Shown: piece after piece, positions 41,624 to 50,767 of the stretch
Layout: every line of letters starts with the position of its first letter
How positions within the stretch are numbered: the first letter of the stretch is position 1
NCBI RefSeq assembly: GCF_014084105.1
Contig: NZ_CP048289.1
Location: 248,001-312,000, forward strand
Length of the DNA: 64,000 bases
Origin: Streptacidiphilus sp. P02-A3a
Lineage (GTDB): Bacteria; Actinomycetota; Actinomycetes; Streptomycetales; Streptomycetaceae
Direction of reading: 5' to 3'
The notes under the pieces: generated by a model
The model's input: only the letters and a program-made list of their open reading frames with translations
What the model was told of the DNA's origin: nothing
The model's database searches: none
Program-made: the position numbers and the translations under genes

Positions 41624-43093
41624 GTGACCCCGCCCCCGGCCTCGCCCACCCCGCCGCGCCGCACCTCCGCGGGGGCGCGCACCGTCCCCGTCGTCGCCCT
41701 GCTGGTCCTGGTGGAGTTCTGCAGCGGGATCCTCCAGGGCGGCTTCCCGATCCTGCTGCCGCACCTCCGCGACAGCCTGCATCTGGGCGCGGGCACGGTC
41801 AGCCTCGCCCTCGGCGTCGAGTTCCTGGTCTCCGGGGTGGCCCTGCCGGTCACCTCGCGCCTCGGCGACCTGCACGGACACCGGCTCTGGCTGCGGATCA
41901 CGGTCGCGCTCACGCTGGCCGGCTACCTGCTGTCGGCCGCGGCGGCGGTGGCCGGGTCGCTGCCCCTGCTGCTGCTCGGCCGGGCACTGGCCGGATTCCT
42001 GTCCTGCTGGCTGCCGTTGGAGTTCGCCATCATCAGGGACCGGATGGGTGAGCGGCGCGGAGGGCGGGCGGTGGGCCTGCTGGTCGGCTCGCTCACGCTC
42101 GGCAGCACCCTGGGCGCCCTGGTCGTCGGCGGACTCAGCGGCGCCGGGGCCGGTCCGCAGCCGCTGCTCTGGGGCCTGGCCGCGCTCCCGGCGCTGGCCC
42201 TGCCGGTGGTCTGGTTCCTGGTCCCGGAATCGTCGGTGCGCGCACCCGGCGGCATCGACTGGAGCGGGGTGGCGCTGCTCTCGCTCGGCCTCACCCTGCT
42301 GCTGGGGGCCCTCGGCGGCGGCGCTCCGATCGGGGCCGCGGTGGCGCTGTTCGCGGTGGGCGCGCTGCTGCTCGCGCTGTTCGTCCGTCAGGAGCTGCGC
42401 AGCACCCGACCCATGGTCGATGTCAGGCTGCTGGCCCGACGGGCCACCGCGCCCGTCTTCGCGCTGAGCTTCCTGCTCGGCTGCGCCCTCTACGGCGCCC
42501 AGGGCCCGATGCTGACCTTCGAGGCAGCCACGCGCGCCGACGACGGGTACGGCCTGGGGGTCTCCACGCTCGGCCTGGGCCTGCTGGCACTGCCGCCGAC
42601 CCTGGGCGCCATGGCCGGTGCGATCACGGCCGACCGGCTGGCCCGCCGCTTCGGCTTCCGCCCGATCCTGACCCTGGCCTTCGCGGTGTGCACGCTGGGC
42701 TACGGCTCGGTCGCGCTGGCCCACGGCGTCGCCTGGCAGATCGCGGTACCCGGGGCGGTGTCCGGCTACGGCGCCGGGATCGGCCTCAGCCTGCTGCCGA
42801 GCCTGCTGATGCGGCGGATGCCGGCCGATCGCACCGGAATCGGCACCGGGATCTACAACACCCTCAAGTCCCTGGCCGGAGCCTTCGCCGGGGCCGGTGC
42901 GGCGGCGTTGCTGGACCACTGGGTGCTGCGCCACGGCGTCCCCACCGAGGGCGCCTACGTCGCGGTCTGGACCTGCTGCGCGCTGCTGTGCGCGCTGGGT
43001 GTCCCGGTCGCCCTGGCGCTGCGCGGCGAGGGCCCGGCGGCGCTGTCCGCGGCCGAGCCGTTGGCGACCGGCACCGCCGCCGCCCGGCCGTGA
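41624..43093 (+). CDS. MFS transporter (DHA2-like)
   Basis: A 489-residue exporter with 14 hydrophobic segments. Motifs: SRLGDLHGHRLWLR (motif A), GRALAGFLSCWLPLEFAII, PSLLMRRMPADRTGIGTGIY near residue 390, and ATRADDGYGLGVSTLGLG. GTG 41624 follows AAGGA at 7 nt. It likely exports a drug-like compound. It is followed 109 bp later by a MazG-like gene. Confidence 0.9.
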   Translation: MTPPPASPTPPRRTSAGARTVPVVALLVLVEFCSGILQGGFPILLPHLRDSLHLGAGTVSLALGVEFLVSGVALPVTSRLGDLHGHRLWLRITVALTLAGYLLSAAAAVAGSLPLLLLGRALAGFLSCWLPLEFAIIRDRMGERRGGRAVGLLVGSLTLGSTLGALVVGGLSGAGAGPQPLLWGLAALPALALPVVWFLVPESSVRAPGGIDWSGVALLSLGLTLLLGALGGGAPIGAAVALFAVGALLLALFVRQELRSTRPMVDVRLLARRATAPVFALSFLLGCALYGAQGPMLTFEAATRADDGYGLGVSTLGLGLLALPPTLGAMAGAITADRLARRFGFRPILTLAFAVCTLGYGSVALAHGVAWQIAVPGAVSGYGAGIGLSLLPSLLMRRMPADRTGIGTGIYNTLKSLAGAFAGAGAAALLDHWVLRHGVPTEGAYVAVWTCCALLCALGVPVALALRGEGPAALSAAEPLATGTAAARP

Positions 43094-43202
43094 CGTCACC
43101 GTGGCCCCTGCCCGGCCGACGGCGGCCCGCGACTGACACCCTCGCCGGTAGCAGCACCGCCCGCGGCAGCACGCCGCGCCCCCAACCCGCCCGGAGGACC
43201 GC

Positions 43203-43598
43203 ATGACCCAGCCCCCCGCCAGCAGCGCCACCCCCGGTCCGGACGCCTGGACGGTGGTCGGTGACCTGGTGGCCTGGCTCAACGAGAGCAACGGCGCCGG
43301 GCCGCAGGAGACCGCGCTGCGGCTGCTCAAGGTCACCGAGGAGTCGGGCGAGGTCGCCCAGGCCTACATCGGCCTGACCGGCCAGAACCCCCGCAAGGGC
43401 GTGACCCACACCCCCGCGGACGTGGCCGGGGAGCTGTGCGACGTGATCGTGGCCGCGATGGTCGCCCTGCACTCCTTCACCGACCAGCCCGCCCGCCTGC
43501 TCACCGACAAGCTCACCGCCATCGAGCACCGCTCCCGGGCCTTCCGCGAGCACACCGCGGCCGACCCGGACGGCGGCGCCGACGGGTCCACCGGGTGA
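43203..43598 (+). CDS. MazG-like nucleotide pyrophosphohydrolase family protein
   Basis: The 131-residue helical protein has the MazG metal-binding pattern: KVTEESGEVAQAY (ExxE pair near residues 45-50) and DVAGELCDVIVAAMVAL (ExxD near 77-80). These enzymes hydrolyse noncanonical or aberrant nucleoside triphosphates. ATG 43203 follows GGAGG. It is convergent with a truncated hydrolase gene. Confidence 0.85.
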   Translation: MTQPPASSATPGPDAWTVVGDLVAWLNESNGAGPQETALRLLKVTEESGEVAQAYIGLTGQNPRKGVTHTPADVAGELCDVIVAAMVALHSFTDQPARLLTDKLTAIEHRSRAFREHTAADPDGGADGSTG

Positions 43599-43605
43599 CG
43601 GTACC

Positions 43606-43943
43606 GACGCCGGGCTCGGCGGCCCCGGGCTCGGCGGGTGCCCCGGACCAGCAGGGTCGGGCAGCGGACGCGCAGCCAGTCCGAGGTGGTCGAGCAGGGC
43701 CGCCACACCGCCGACGTAGCCACCGCGCTCGTAGTCGGCGGCCCGGTCGGACTCGCCGTGCCCGGGCTGGTCCAGCGCGATCACCCGCCACCCCGCGCCG
43801 AGCCGCTCGGCCAGCGGCGCGAAGTCCGCGCCCTCGCTGAAATGCCCGTGCAGCGCGATCAGTTCCGGACCGGCACCGCCGAAGTCGACGTAGCGGAGCC
43901 GCCGCCCGGCCACCTGGAAACCGCCCCGCACCGCGTCACCCAT
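43606..43943 (-). pseudogene. Alpha/beta hydrolase with an internal deletion
   Basis: The first 89 codons read as an alpha/beta hydrolase: GGAGPELIALHGHFSEG (oxyanion HG) and VIALDQPGHGESDRA, up to LLDHLGL. The next region should hold the GHSLG nucleophile elbow, but the sequence jumps, with a frame change, to LRVRCPTLLVRGTRRA, which resembles the late strand before the catalytic Asp. The nucleophile and most of the core are therefore missing, and the C terminus runs out of frame. It lies 11 bp after the XRE gene, suggesting a former two-gene operon. Confidence 0.75.
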
Positions 43944-43954
43944 GGCGCTGGAGC

Positions 43955-44788
43955 CTACGCGTCCATGCCCAGCGCCCGGCGGGTCGACGGATCCGCCGGA
44001 TAGCGCGCGACCAGGTGCAGTTCCGGGTCCTCCGCCGCGATCAGCTTCGCCTGCCGGAACGTCAGCGGCCCCAGCCGTGGATGGTCGAAGCACTTGAGCG
44101 CCGGGGTGAAGGCCGCCACGTCGTGGCGCTCCCAGCGTTCGGCGAAGCCGGGGTCGGCGCCGGAGACGTCCTCGACGATCTCGTCGAAGCGCGGGTCGCC
44201 CGGATGGCGGTCGGCGGAGGCGCGGAACTGGGCCAGGATCGCCCACGATTCGGCCTCCCAGTTCCTCAGGACCGTACGCATCGACTGGCAGCCGAAGTAC
44301 AGCCAGAGCATGTTGCGGCGCCGCACCGGGGTTTCGTCGAGGCCGCCGTAGATGGCCGCCTCGGCATCGTTGTGGGCGAGGATGTCCCAGTGCCGGTCCA
44401 GCAGGCAGGCCGGGTTCGGCGCCAACGCGGCCACGGTGGCCCGGAGATGGTCGCCCACCGCGGGGCACCCCGTGGCCGCCGGCCGCGGACCGGAGTCGCT
44501 CTCCCCGGCGAGGTCGAAGACGTGCCGCCGCTCCGCCCGGGTCAGCCGCAGCGTGCCGGCCAGCGCGTCGAGTACCTGGCCGGAGGCCGCGATCGGACGT
44601 CCCTGCTCCAGCCACGAGTACCAGGACACGCTCACGCCCGACAGCGAGGCGACCTCCTCCCGGCGCAGCCCGGGCGTCCTGCGCCGGGGACCGCCGACCA
44701 GGCCGACGTCGCCCGGGGTGAGGCGCTCGCGCCGCGAGCGCAGGAAGGCGCCGAGCGCGGCGCGGCGCTGAGCTTCGCGGTCATCCAT
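43955..44788 (-). CDS. XRE-family regulator with MmyB-like domain (second copy)
   Basis: A 277-residue relative of the regulator at 37523: helix-turn-helix RREEVASLSGVSVSWYSWLEQ (residues 43-63) followed by an MmyB-like domain with WDILAHNDAEAAIYG and RRRNMLWLYFG. ATG 44788 is preferred over an in-frame start at 44821 because MDDREAQRRAALGAFLRSRR fits the family N terminus. It is divergent from an MFS gene (118-bp gap), which it probably controls. Confidence 0.9.
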   Translation of the reverse strand: MDDREAQRRAALGAFLRSRRERLTPGDVGLVGGPRRRTPGLRREEVASLSGVSVSWYSWLEQGRPIAASGQVLDALAGTLRLTRAERRHVFDLAGESDSGPRPAATGCPAVGDHLRATVAALAPNPACLLDRHWDILAHNDAEAAIYGGLDETPVRRRNMLWLYFGCQSMRTVLRNWEAESWAILAQFRASADRHPGDPRFDEIVEDVSGADPGFAERWERHDVAAFTPALKCFDHPRLGPLTFRQAKLIAAEDPELHLVARYPADPSTRRALGMDA

Positions 44789-44906
44789 GATGGGCCCAAG
44801 AATACGGCCGCGGGCGATCACCGCTCAGCCTGTTACCGCTACTCCCAGGATGATCCGTCAGCGGCTGGCCCCCGGAACGGGCCTCCGGCGCAGCCACGAT
44901 GGGGTC

Positions 44907-46091
44907 ATGACCACAGTCAGTCGGCCGGTCGAGCCGACCGCTCTCCCGGAGACCCGGGTCCCGCTCCCGCTCACCGCCGCCGCCTTCACCGCCAACTTCG
45001 ACCGGTTCGCCATGGCGCCGATCCTGGTGACCGTCGCCGCCGCCCTGCGCGTCCCGCTGACCTCGGCAGTGGCCCTGGCCGGCGGGTACGCCCTCGCCTA
45101 CGGCCTGTCGCAGCCGGTCTGGGGCGTGCTGTCGGACCGGATCGGGCGGCTGCGCGTGATCCGCGCCGCGCTGACCCTCGCGGCGCTGGCCGGGCTGGCC
45201 TCGGCGCTGGCGCCGAACCTGGCCGTACTCGCCGCACTGCGCATCCTGACCGGCTTCGCCTTCGGCGCGGTGGTGCCCTCCTCGCTCAGCTTCGTCGGCG
45301 ACTCGGTGAAGCCACAGCGCCGGCAGGCCGCCCTCGCCGACCTGATGGCGGCGCTCGGACTCGGCAGCGGACTGGCGGCCCTGGTCGCCGGGGCGATCGG
45401 GAACTGGCTGAGCTGGCGGCTGGTGTTCGTGGTCCCGGCGATGGCGGCGGCGACGGCCGCCGTCCTGCTCCGCGGTGTCGCCGAACCGGAGCGCGCCCCG
45501 GTCGGCAGGCTGGTGACGCAACTGGCGACGGTGCTGCGGGCCCGGTTCGGCCACGTGGTCATGGCGCTCGGCGTGGTCGAGGGGGCGGTCCTGCTCGGCG
45601 GCCTGACCTTCGTCGCCCCGGCCCTGCAGCACCGCGGCCTCTCCGGGGCCGCGGCCGGTGCGATCACCGCCCTGTACGGCGCCGGGACGCTCGCGTTCAC
45701 CCGCGCCGTCAAGGCACTGACGCGACGGGTCCCGCCGCACGGACTGGCCGCGATCGGCGGCGGATTCGTGGTGGTCGGGTACACGGCGGCGGCCGTGGCA
45801 CCCGCCGTGTGGACCTACGCGCTGCTGGCCACGCTGCTGGGCGCGGGCTGGGCGTTCCTGCACTCGACGCTCCAGACGTGGGCGACGTCGGTGGTGCCCG
45901 AGGCGCGCGGGACGGCGGTCTCGTGCTACGTCGCCGCGCTGTTCGTCGGCAGCGCCATCGGGGCCGCGCTCGGCGGCGGGCCCGCCGACCACGCGCGGTT
46001 CGGCGCGATCTTCGGCCCGGCCGCCGCCGCGACCGTGCCGCTGACCGTCGCGGTGGTCGTCGCCCGGCGCCGCTTCACCGCCCACGGCTGA
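44907..46091 (+). CDS. MFS transporter (12-TM, DHA1-like)
   Basis: The 394-residue protein has 12 hydrophobic segments. The motif A VLSDRIGRLRVIRAALT lies near residue 73 and ARFGHVVMALGVVEGAV begins the second half. The start at 44907 (MTTVSRPVEP) is preceded by only a short GGGG; in-frame starts upstream would overlap the divergent regulator gene. It exports a small molecule, with probable XRE control. The PLP-enzyme fusion gene follows 90 bp later. Confidence 0.87.
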   Translation: MTTVSRPVEPTALPETRVPLPLTAAAFTANFDRFAMAPILVTVAAALRVPLTSAVALAGGYALAYGLSQPVWGVLSDRIGRLRVIRAALTLAALAGLASALAPNLAVLAALRILTGFAFGAVVPSSLSFVGDSVKPQRRQAALADLMAALGLGSGLAALVAGAIGNWLSWRLVFVVPAMAAATAAVLLRGVAEPERAPVGRLVTQLATVLRARFGHVVMALGVVEGAVLLGGLTFVAPALQHRGLSGAAAGAITALYGAGTLAFTRAVKALTRRVPPHGLAAIGGGFVVVGYTAAAVAPAVWTYALLATLLGAGWAFLHSTLQTWATSVVPEARGTAVSCYVAALFVGSAIGAALGGGPADHARFGAIFGPAAAATVPLTVAVVVARRRFTAHG

Positions 46092-46181
46092 CGCCGCACC
46101 CGCCCGCCCGCCGACGCCGACCCGCCGACCCGCCGACCGTGCCGCACCACCCGCGCCATCCTCCCGGACCGAAAGGCGACC

Positions 46182-48479
46182 ATGCCGACCACGACCACCC
46201 CGCCGAACCAGACCCCCCTGGACCAACCCCCGCTGAGCCGGACCCCCTTGAGTCAAACCCCGCTGAGCCAAACCCCGCTGAACCACTACACGTTGGCGGA
46301 GCTGCGCCGCCGCCGCAGCGTCAAGTGGACCGAGTTCCCGCCGGACGTCCTGCCGATGCGCATCGCCGAGATGGACACGCCGCTGGCCGAGCCGATCGCC
46401 GAGGCGCTGACCCGCGCGGTGTCCGACGGTGACACCGGCTACGCCACACCAGGCCGCCTGCCCGCGCTCTTCGCCGCCTTCGCCGGACGCCGCTACGGCT
46501 GGCACCCCGACCCGTCCGCCATCCGACTGGTCCCCGACGTGATGACCGGCATCACCGAGGTCCTGCGCCTGGTCACCGAACCCGGCGACGCCATCGTGCT
46601 GAACACCCCCGGCTACCCGCCCTACTTCTCGCAGTTGGCGCGGCTCGGCCTGCGGCTGGTGACCACCCCGCTGGCCTCCGGTCCGCAGGGCTACCGGCTC
46701 GACCTGGACCGGCTGGAACGCGACTTCGCGGCCGGGGCGAAGGCGTTCCTGCTGGGCAACCCGCACAACCCGACCGGGACCGTGTTCACCCGGGACGAGC
46801 TGTCCGCCGTCGCCGACCTCGCCGAACGCCACGACGTCCGGATCGTCGTCGACGAGATCCTCGCGCCACTGGTCCACCCCGACCGCCGCCACCTCCCGTT
46901 CCCGTCCCTGGACCGGCCCGCCGCCGCCCGCTCGGTCAGCCTGGTGTCGGCCTCCAAGGCGTGGAACCTCCCCGGACTCAAGGCCGCGCTGGCGGTACCG
47001 GGACCCGACGCGCGCGCGACGCTCGCCGAGCTGGACGCGGAACTCGACGAAGCCGCCGGGCTGTTCGGGGTCCTCGCCGCCGAGGCCGCGTTCGCCGACG
47101 GCGAGCGCTGGCTGGACGAGCTGCTCCAGGCGCTGGACGGCAACCGGAGGCTGCTCGCCGACGAGCTGGCCCGCCGACTCCCCGACGTCGGCCACCGGCC
47201 CCCCGACGCGGGCTTCACCGCCTGGCTCGACTTCCGCGCGTTCGACCTGCCCGAGGACCCGGCCGAACGGTTCCTGCGCCGGGCCAGGGTCGGTGTCTCC
47301 TCGGGACTCCGGTTCAGCCCGGACCGACAGGCCGCCGAGCCCGGGTCCGGGCACGGATTCGTCCGGCTCAACTTCGCCACCCGTCCGGACCTGCTGGTCG
47401 AGGCCGTCCAGCGGATGGCCGCGGCGGTGTCCACCGCGGACGGGTCCGACGGCGCCCAGCGTCCGCGGTCCGACGGCGCCCAGCGTCCGCCGTCCGGCGG
47501 CAGTCTGCGGCAGCAGGCCCTGGGCGGCGATCCGGACTGGCCGACGATGACCGCCGCGGACCTGGCCGCCTACCGCGACGCGGAGAACCGCAGGCGGGCG
47601 TCGCCCGAGATACGGACGATCACCGGGACGCCGGATCCCGGTGCCGCGATCGAGTGGCAGGAACTGGCCCTTCCCGGCCGCAGCCTGCCGGTCCGCACCT
47701 ACCGGCCGACCCCCGGGTCCGGCAGCGGCCCGGCCGACCGGGCCCTACCGCTGGTGCTCCACGTCCACGGCGGAGGGTTCGTGGGCACGGCGGTGCAGAG
47801 CGACTGGGTCAACAGCCGACTCGCCACCCGCCTGCCCGCGCTCGTGGTGTCGGTCGAACACCGCCTCCTCGCCCCGGACACGCCGCTGTCGGCCGCTGTC
47901 GACGACGGTTGGGACGCGCTCCAGCACCTGCTGCGGCACGCGGCCGCCTGGGGCATCGACCCGACCCGCACCGCCGTCCTCGGCGAGAGCTGCGGCGGAC
48001 TGATCGCCGCCCTGGCCGCTGTTCGGGCCAAGGCGTCCGGACTGCGGCTGCGGGCGCAGGTACTGGTCAACCCCGTCGTCGACGTGACCGACTCGATGCT
48101 CGACCACGCCTCGGCCCGTCGGCACGCCGACAGCGCGACCCTCACCGTGCCGCAACTACGGCTGCTCCACCGGCTCGCCGCCCCCTCGGGCACCGATGCC
48201 CGGGCGCTCTCGCCGCTGTACGCCGACGACCTCACCGACCTCGCCCCGGCCCTGGTGGTGGTGCCGACCCACGACCCACTCGCCGACCACGGCCGCCGCT
48301 ACACCGAACGCCTGCGCGCGGCCGGAACCCCCGCGCGGGCGAGCGAGTACCCCGGCGCCACCCACGCCTTCCTCAGCATGCCGGGTGTCGTACCCGAGGC
48401 CGAGACCGCGGGGTCGGAGATCGTCGACTTCCTCCGAGGCGCCCTGGCCGACCCCGGACACCCGATCACGGAGCGGTGA
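46182..48479 (+). CDS. Fusion: PatB/MalY-like PLP enzyme + HSL-type alpha/beta hydrolase
   Basis: A continuous 765-codon frame joins two enzymes. Residues 1-35 are a TPLSQ-type repeat tail. Residues 36-415 are a fold-type I PLP domain of the MalY/PatB (C-S lyase/aminotransferase) group: NPHNPTG (193-199), VVDEI (Asp224), SASKAWNLPGLK with Schiff-base Lys259, and FVRLNFA with Arg395. Residues 416-445 are a repeated linker (SDGAQRP twice). Residues 455-765 are an HSL-family hydrolase: HVHGGGF (528-533), GESCGG with Ser603, THDPLAD (Asp698), ATHAF (His728). All catalytic residues are present in both halves. ATG 46182 follows AAAGGCG. I know of no described protein with this pairing. Confidence 0.88.
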   Translation: MPTTTTPPNQTPLDQPPLSRTPLSQTPLSQTPLNHYTLAELRRRRSVKWTEFPPDVLPMRIAEMDTPLAEPIAEALTRAVSDGDTGYATPGRLPALFAAFAGRRYGWHPDPSAIRLVPDVMTGITEVLRLVTEPGDAIVLNTPGYPPYFSQLARLGLRLVTTPLASGPQGYRLDLDRLERDFAAGAKAFLLGNPHNPTGTVFTRDELSAVADLAERHDVRIVVDEILAPLVHPDRRHLPFPSLDRPAAARSVSLVSASKAWNLPGLKAALAVPGPDARATLAELDAELDEAAGLFGVLAAEAAFADGERWLDELLQALDGNRRLLADELARRLPDVGHRPPDAGFTAWLDFRAFDLPEDPAERFLRRARVGVSSGLRFSPDRQAAEPGSGHGFVRLNFATRPDLLVEAVQRMAAAVSTADGSDGAQRPRSDGAQRPPSGGSLRQQALGGDPDWPTMTAADLAAYRDAENRRRASPEIRTITGTPDPGAAIEWQELALPGRSLPVRTYRPTPGSGSGPADRALPLVLHVHGGGFVGTAVQSDWVNSRLATRLPALVVSVEHRLLAPDTPLSAAVDDGWDALQHLLRHAAAWGIDPTRTAVLGESCGGLIAALAAVRAKASGLRLRAQVLVNPVVDVTDSMLDHASARRHADSATLTVPQLRLLHRLAAPSGTDARALSPLYADDLTDLAPALVVVPTHDPLADHGRRYTERLRAAGTPARASEYPGATHAFLSMPGVVPEAETAGSEIVDFLRGALADPGHPITER

Positions 48480-48580
48480 GCGGGACGCCTCCCCAGCGGG
48501 ACCTGGCTCCGGACGCACCCTCGGCCCTCCGGGAACAGGCGGTGGGGCCCGACCGCGACGCGGTCGGGCCCCACGGCGGC

Positions 48581-49249
48581 CTACGGGTTGGTGCCCGGGG
48601 CGACGTAACCCTCGCCGATCTCGTTCATGGACTCCGGGACGCAGCTCGGCACCTGGCGCACCACCGACATCTGCAGCGTGCCGACCGACCCGTCCGGCGC
48701 CGTCGTCGGCACGAACAGCAGGTGCTCGCCCCGGGGAACGGCACTCGGCCTGATCAGGGTGTAGTGCCCGTTGAGCCCGCTGTCAGGGGCGGGCTGCGGA
48801 AGCGCCTTCCACGCGGCCTCGCTGTCGTCGGTGAGGACGGTGGCGTGGCACGAGGCCGAGAAGCCCATCACCACCGCCGGAATACCCGCCTGGCGCAGAG
48901 CGGCCCGCAACCCGGGAATGCCCTTGGCGTTCATCACCTCCACCGCGATCGTGCCGTCCGAGGTGGACTTCAGCACGTAGTCGGTGGTGACGATGTCGAT
49001 GCTGCTGCTGCTGCTCTTGGCGTGGGGCGCGGCCGACGGACCGGCGACGGGCTGCTTGGCGTGCGGCCCGCCGGCCAGCGGCACGGCCACGGCCACGGCC
49101 ACGGCGGCCGCGACCGCCCCCAGCGCGAAGGTCAGCCGACGGCGCGGGGCGCGGGCCCGCACCCGGTACCCGGTCGGGTCGGCCAGCGTGGTCGCGCGGG
49201 CCTGGAGCTCGTCCGCGAGCTGCTGCTTGAAGTGCAGAGGGGCGTTCAC
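48581..49249 (-). CDS. Membrane-anchored partner of the ECF sigma factor
   Basis: The 222-residue protein has a short cytoplasmic N terminus (residues 1-38), one membrane helix (FALGAVAAAVAVAVAVPLAG, 41-60), a His/Pro/Ser linker and an outer domain with IAVEVMNAKGIPGLRAAL and two Cys residues. Its start overlaps the sigma-factor stop as ATGA (49246-49249). Position and topology suggest an anti-sigma factor or sensor, as in the Streptomyces CU/SigE-type pairs, but no zinc-binding anti-sigma motif is present. Confidence 0.75.
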   Translation of the reverse strand: MNAPLHFKQQLADELQARATTLADPTGYRVRARAPRRRLTFALGAVAAAVAVAVAVPLAGGPHAKQPVAGPSAAPHAKSSSSSIDIVTTDYVLKSTSDGTIAVEVMNAKGIPGLRAALRQAGIPAVVMGFSASCHATVLTDDSEAAWKALPQPAPDSGLNGHYTLIRPSAVPRGEHLLFVPTTAPDGSVGTLQMSVVRQVPSCVPESMNEIGEGYVAPGTNP

Positions 49250-49824
49250 TGAGCGGCCTCCAGAATGGCGTCGCGGGAGTGGGAGTGGGCCTGCTCGGCA
49301 GCTCGCAGGGCCTTGCGGGCCCGGTGCAGCCGGACCCGGGCGGAGGTCGAGCTGATGCCCAGCGCCTGCGCGGCCTCGCGGGTGGTCAGCCCGTCGAGGG
49401 CGACCAGGTCCAGCACCTCGCGCAGCGGCTCGGACAGCGCCGCGTGGGCCGCCGCGAGCTGCCGGGCGGCGCGGGAGGCGTCGATCCGTCCCTCGATCGC
49501 GCTGACGTCCTGGTCGTCCAGCAGCCGCCGACCGGTGATCCGGGCGACCGCGTGCTGTTCGCGGGCACTGCCCCGGAAGTGCGCGGAGATGACGTTGCGG
49601 GAGATGCCGTACAGCCAGGCGACGGGCGCGCCGCGCCGGGCGTCGTAGGTGTCCACGCCCTCCAACGCGGCCACGAAGATGTCCGCGGTGAGGTCGGCGG
49701 CCAGGTGCGGGCTGTCGACACGACGGGTGACGAAGCCGAGCACGGCATCGAACTGCTGCTCGTAGAACATGGCGAACCCGGCGGGGTCGCGCACGGGTGG
49801 TGCGGTCGGATGCTCCGCTGGCAC
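49246..49824 (-). CDS. ECF sigma factor (sigma-70 family)
   Basis: A 192-residue ECF sigma factor: region 2 (FYEQQFDAVLGFVTRRV, ADLTADIFVAAL, APVAWLYGISRNVIS; residues 20-85) and region 4 (SEPLREVLDLVALDGLTTRE, AQALGISSTSARVRLHRAR; 125-175). GTG 49824 follows AAGGAG at 7 nt. It is cotranscribed with the membrane protein downstream, likely its regulator. Confidence 0.92.
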   Translation of the reverse strand: MPAEHPTAPPVRDPAGFAMFYEQQFDAVLGFVTRRVDSPHLAADLTADIFVAALEGVDTYDARRGAPVAWLYGISRNVISAHFRGSAREQHAVARITGRRLLDDQDVSAIEGRIDASRAARQLAAAHAALSEPLREVLDLVALDGLTTREAAQALGISSTSARVRLHRARKALRAAEQAHSHSRDAILEAAQ

Positions 49825-49850
49825 GGATGGCTCCTTGGGGCAGGTCGGGC

Positions 49851-50738
49851 GTGTGGTGCCTTACATCTCTACTTGGCCGCAGCCCCCCGAAGTGTTACCT
49901 CGCCCCCCACGGCCGCGCCCCCAGTACCGCACCGGACCGGGCCGAATGTCGATTCCGAGGCGATCCAGAGATCCAGGCCGACGCCCCCAGGCTGTTCGGC
50001 AGCTACGACTCGGCCTTCCACATCTGGTTGGGCGAGCGGACGGCGACCCGGGCCCTTGCGCTGCCTACCGCGTACGGGACCGAGTCGGTGGAGGTCCGGC
50101 TGAACTGGTGGGTCGATGACCCGGTCTGGGTGGTCAGTGCCGGGATGACTCACGGCTGGGAGGCCGTCCGCGCGGATCTGGACCAGCGGCTGCACCGGCT
50201 GGAGCGAGAGCAGGCGGTCGCGGGGATGGTGCTCGGCCCCGAGGATGTGCTCTCTGCCATCGGGGACGCCGCCCTGAGCGCTTCCGGCTTTGCCTACCGC
50301 ATCACCGGTGTCCAGACCCGTCGGATGGACGGCGAATTGCGACTCGGTCAGGCCGGTGCCGCCGGATTGCCGTACTCCTGGACGTCCAACCGACGCGAGG
50401 AGTACGACTTCTGCCTGCGGGCCGTGCGCAGCGGCCCGCTCTCGCTCGCCGCGCTGTGGCTGCAACGACACCCTGATCAGGTGAGTCAGGTACTCGACTG
50501 GTCGTTGCGCAACCAGGAGCTTCTGCGTGGGCCGATCCGCTGGCAGGATGAGATGGCCGGGATGCTGGCCGAGCTGCCGCCGGAAATGCAACAGGAACTC
50601 ACCGAAGTACTGAGGAAACGGCTGGTTGCTCTGGGCCAGCAGATCCCGGGTGCCCCGGCTGCGGACGCCGATCGCAGCTTCCGGCCGCCTCGTGATGAGG
50701 CATGGTGGACGGCCGCCGGGCAGCCCGGTCGGGCCTGA
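49851..50738 (+). CDS. Conserved hypothetical protein, start uncertain
   Basis: An open frame to TGA 50738 encodes a Trp-rich soluble protein. The coherent part begins near 49960 (FRGDPEIQADAPRLFGSYDS) and includes LNWWVDDPVWVVSAGMTHGW, PYSWTSNRREEYDFCLRAV and RHPDQVSQVLDWSLRNQELL. I do not recognise a named domain. No start codon with a good ribosome site precedes the conserved part. GTG 49851 and ATG 49827 are possible, but both would place the 5' end in the promoter of the divergent sigma gene. The N terminus may have been lost or altered. Confidence 0.6.
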   Translation: MWCLTSLLGRSPPKCYLAPHGRAPSTAPDRAECRFRGDPEIQADAPRLFGSYDSAFHIWLGERTATRALALPTAYGTESVEVRLNWWVDDPVWVVSAGMTHGWEAVRADLDQRLHRLEREQAVAGMVLGPEDVLSAIGDAALSASGFAYRITGVQTRRMDGELRLGQAGAAGLPYSWTSNRREEYDFCLRAVRSGPLSLAALWLQRHPDQVSQVLDWSLRNQELLRGPIRWQDEMAGMLAELPPEMQQELTEVLRKRLVALGQQIPGAPAADADRSFRPPRDEAWWTAAGQPGRA

Positions 50739-50767
50739 GCGCCGGTGCGCGATTCGAACGAGCGTAG

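Noticed and set aside
42864-44615. A 583-codon minus-strand frame spanning the MFS, MazG and XRE genes
   Set aside because: Only the stretch 43677-43943 shows a real protein (hydrolase N terminus); the rest is shadow of other genes.
50743-50763. Another tRNA T-arm-like scar (GATTCGAAC in a GC context)
   Set aside because: The flanking stem pairs imperfectly and no acceptor or variable-arm sequence follows; too short to support.
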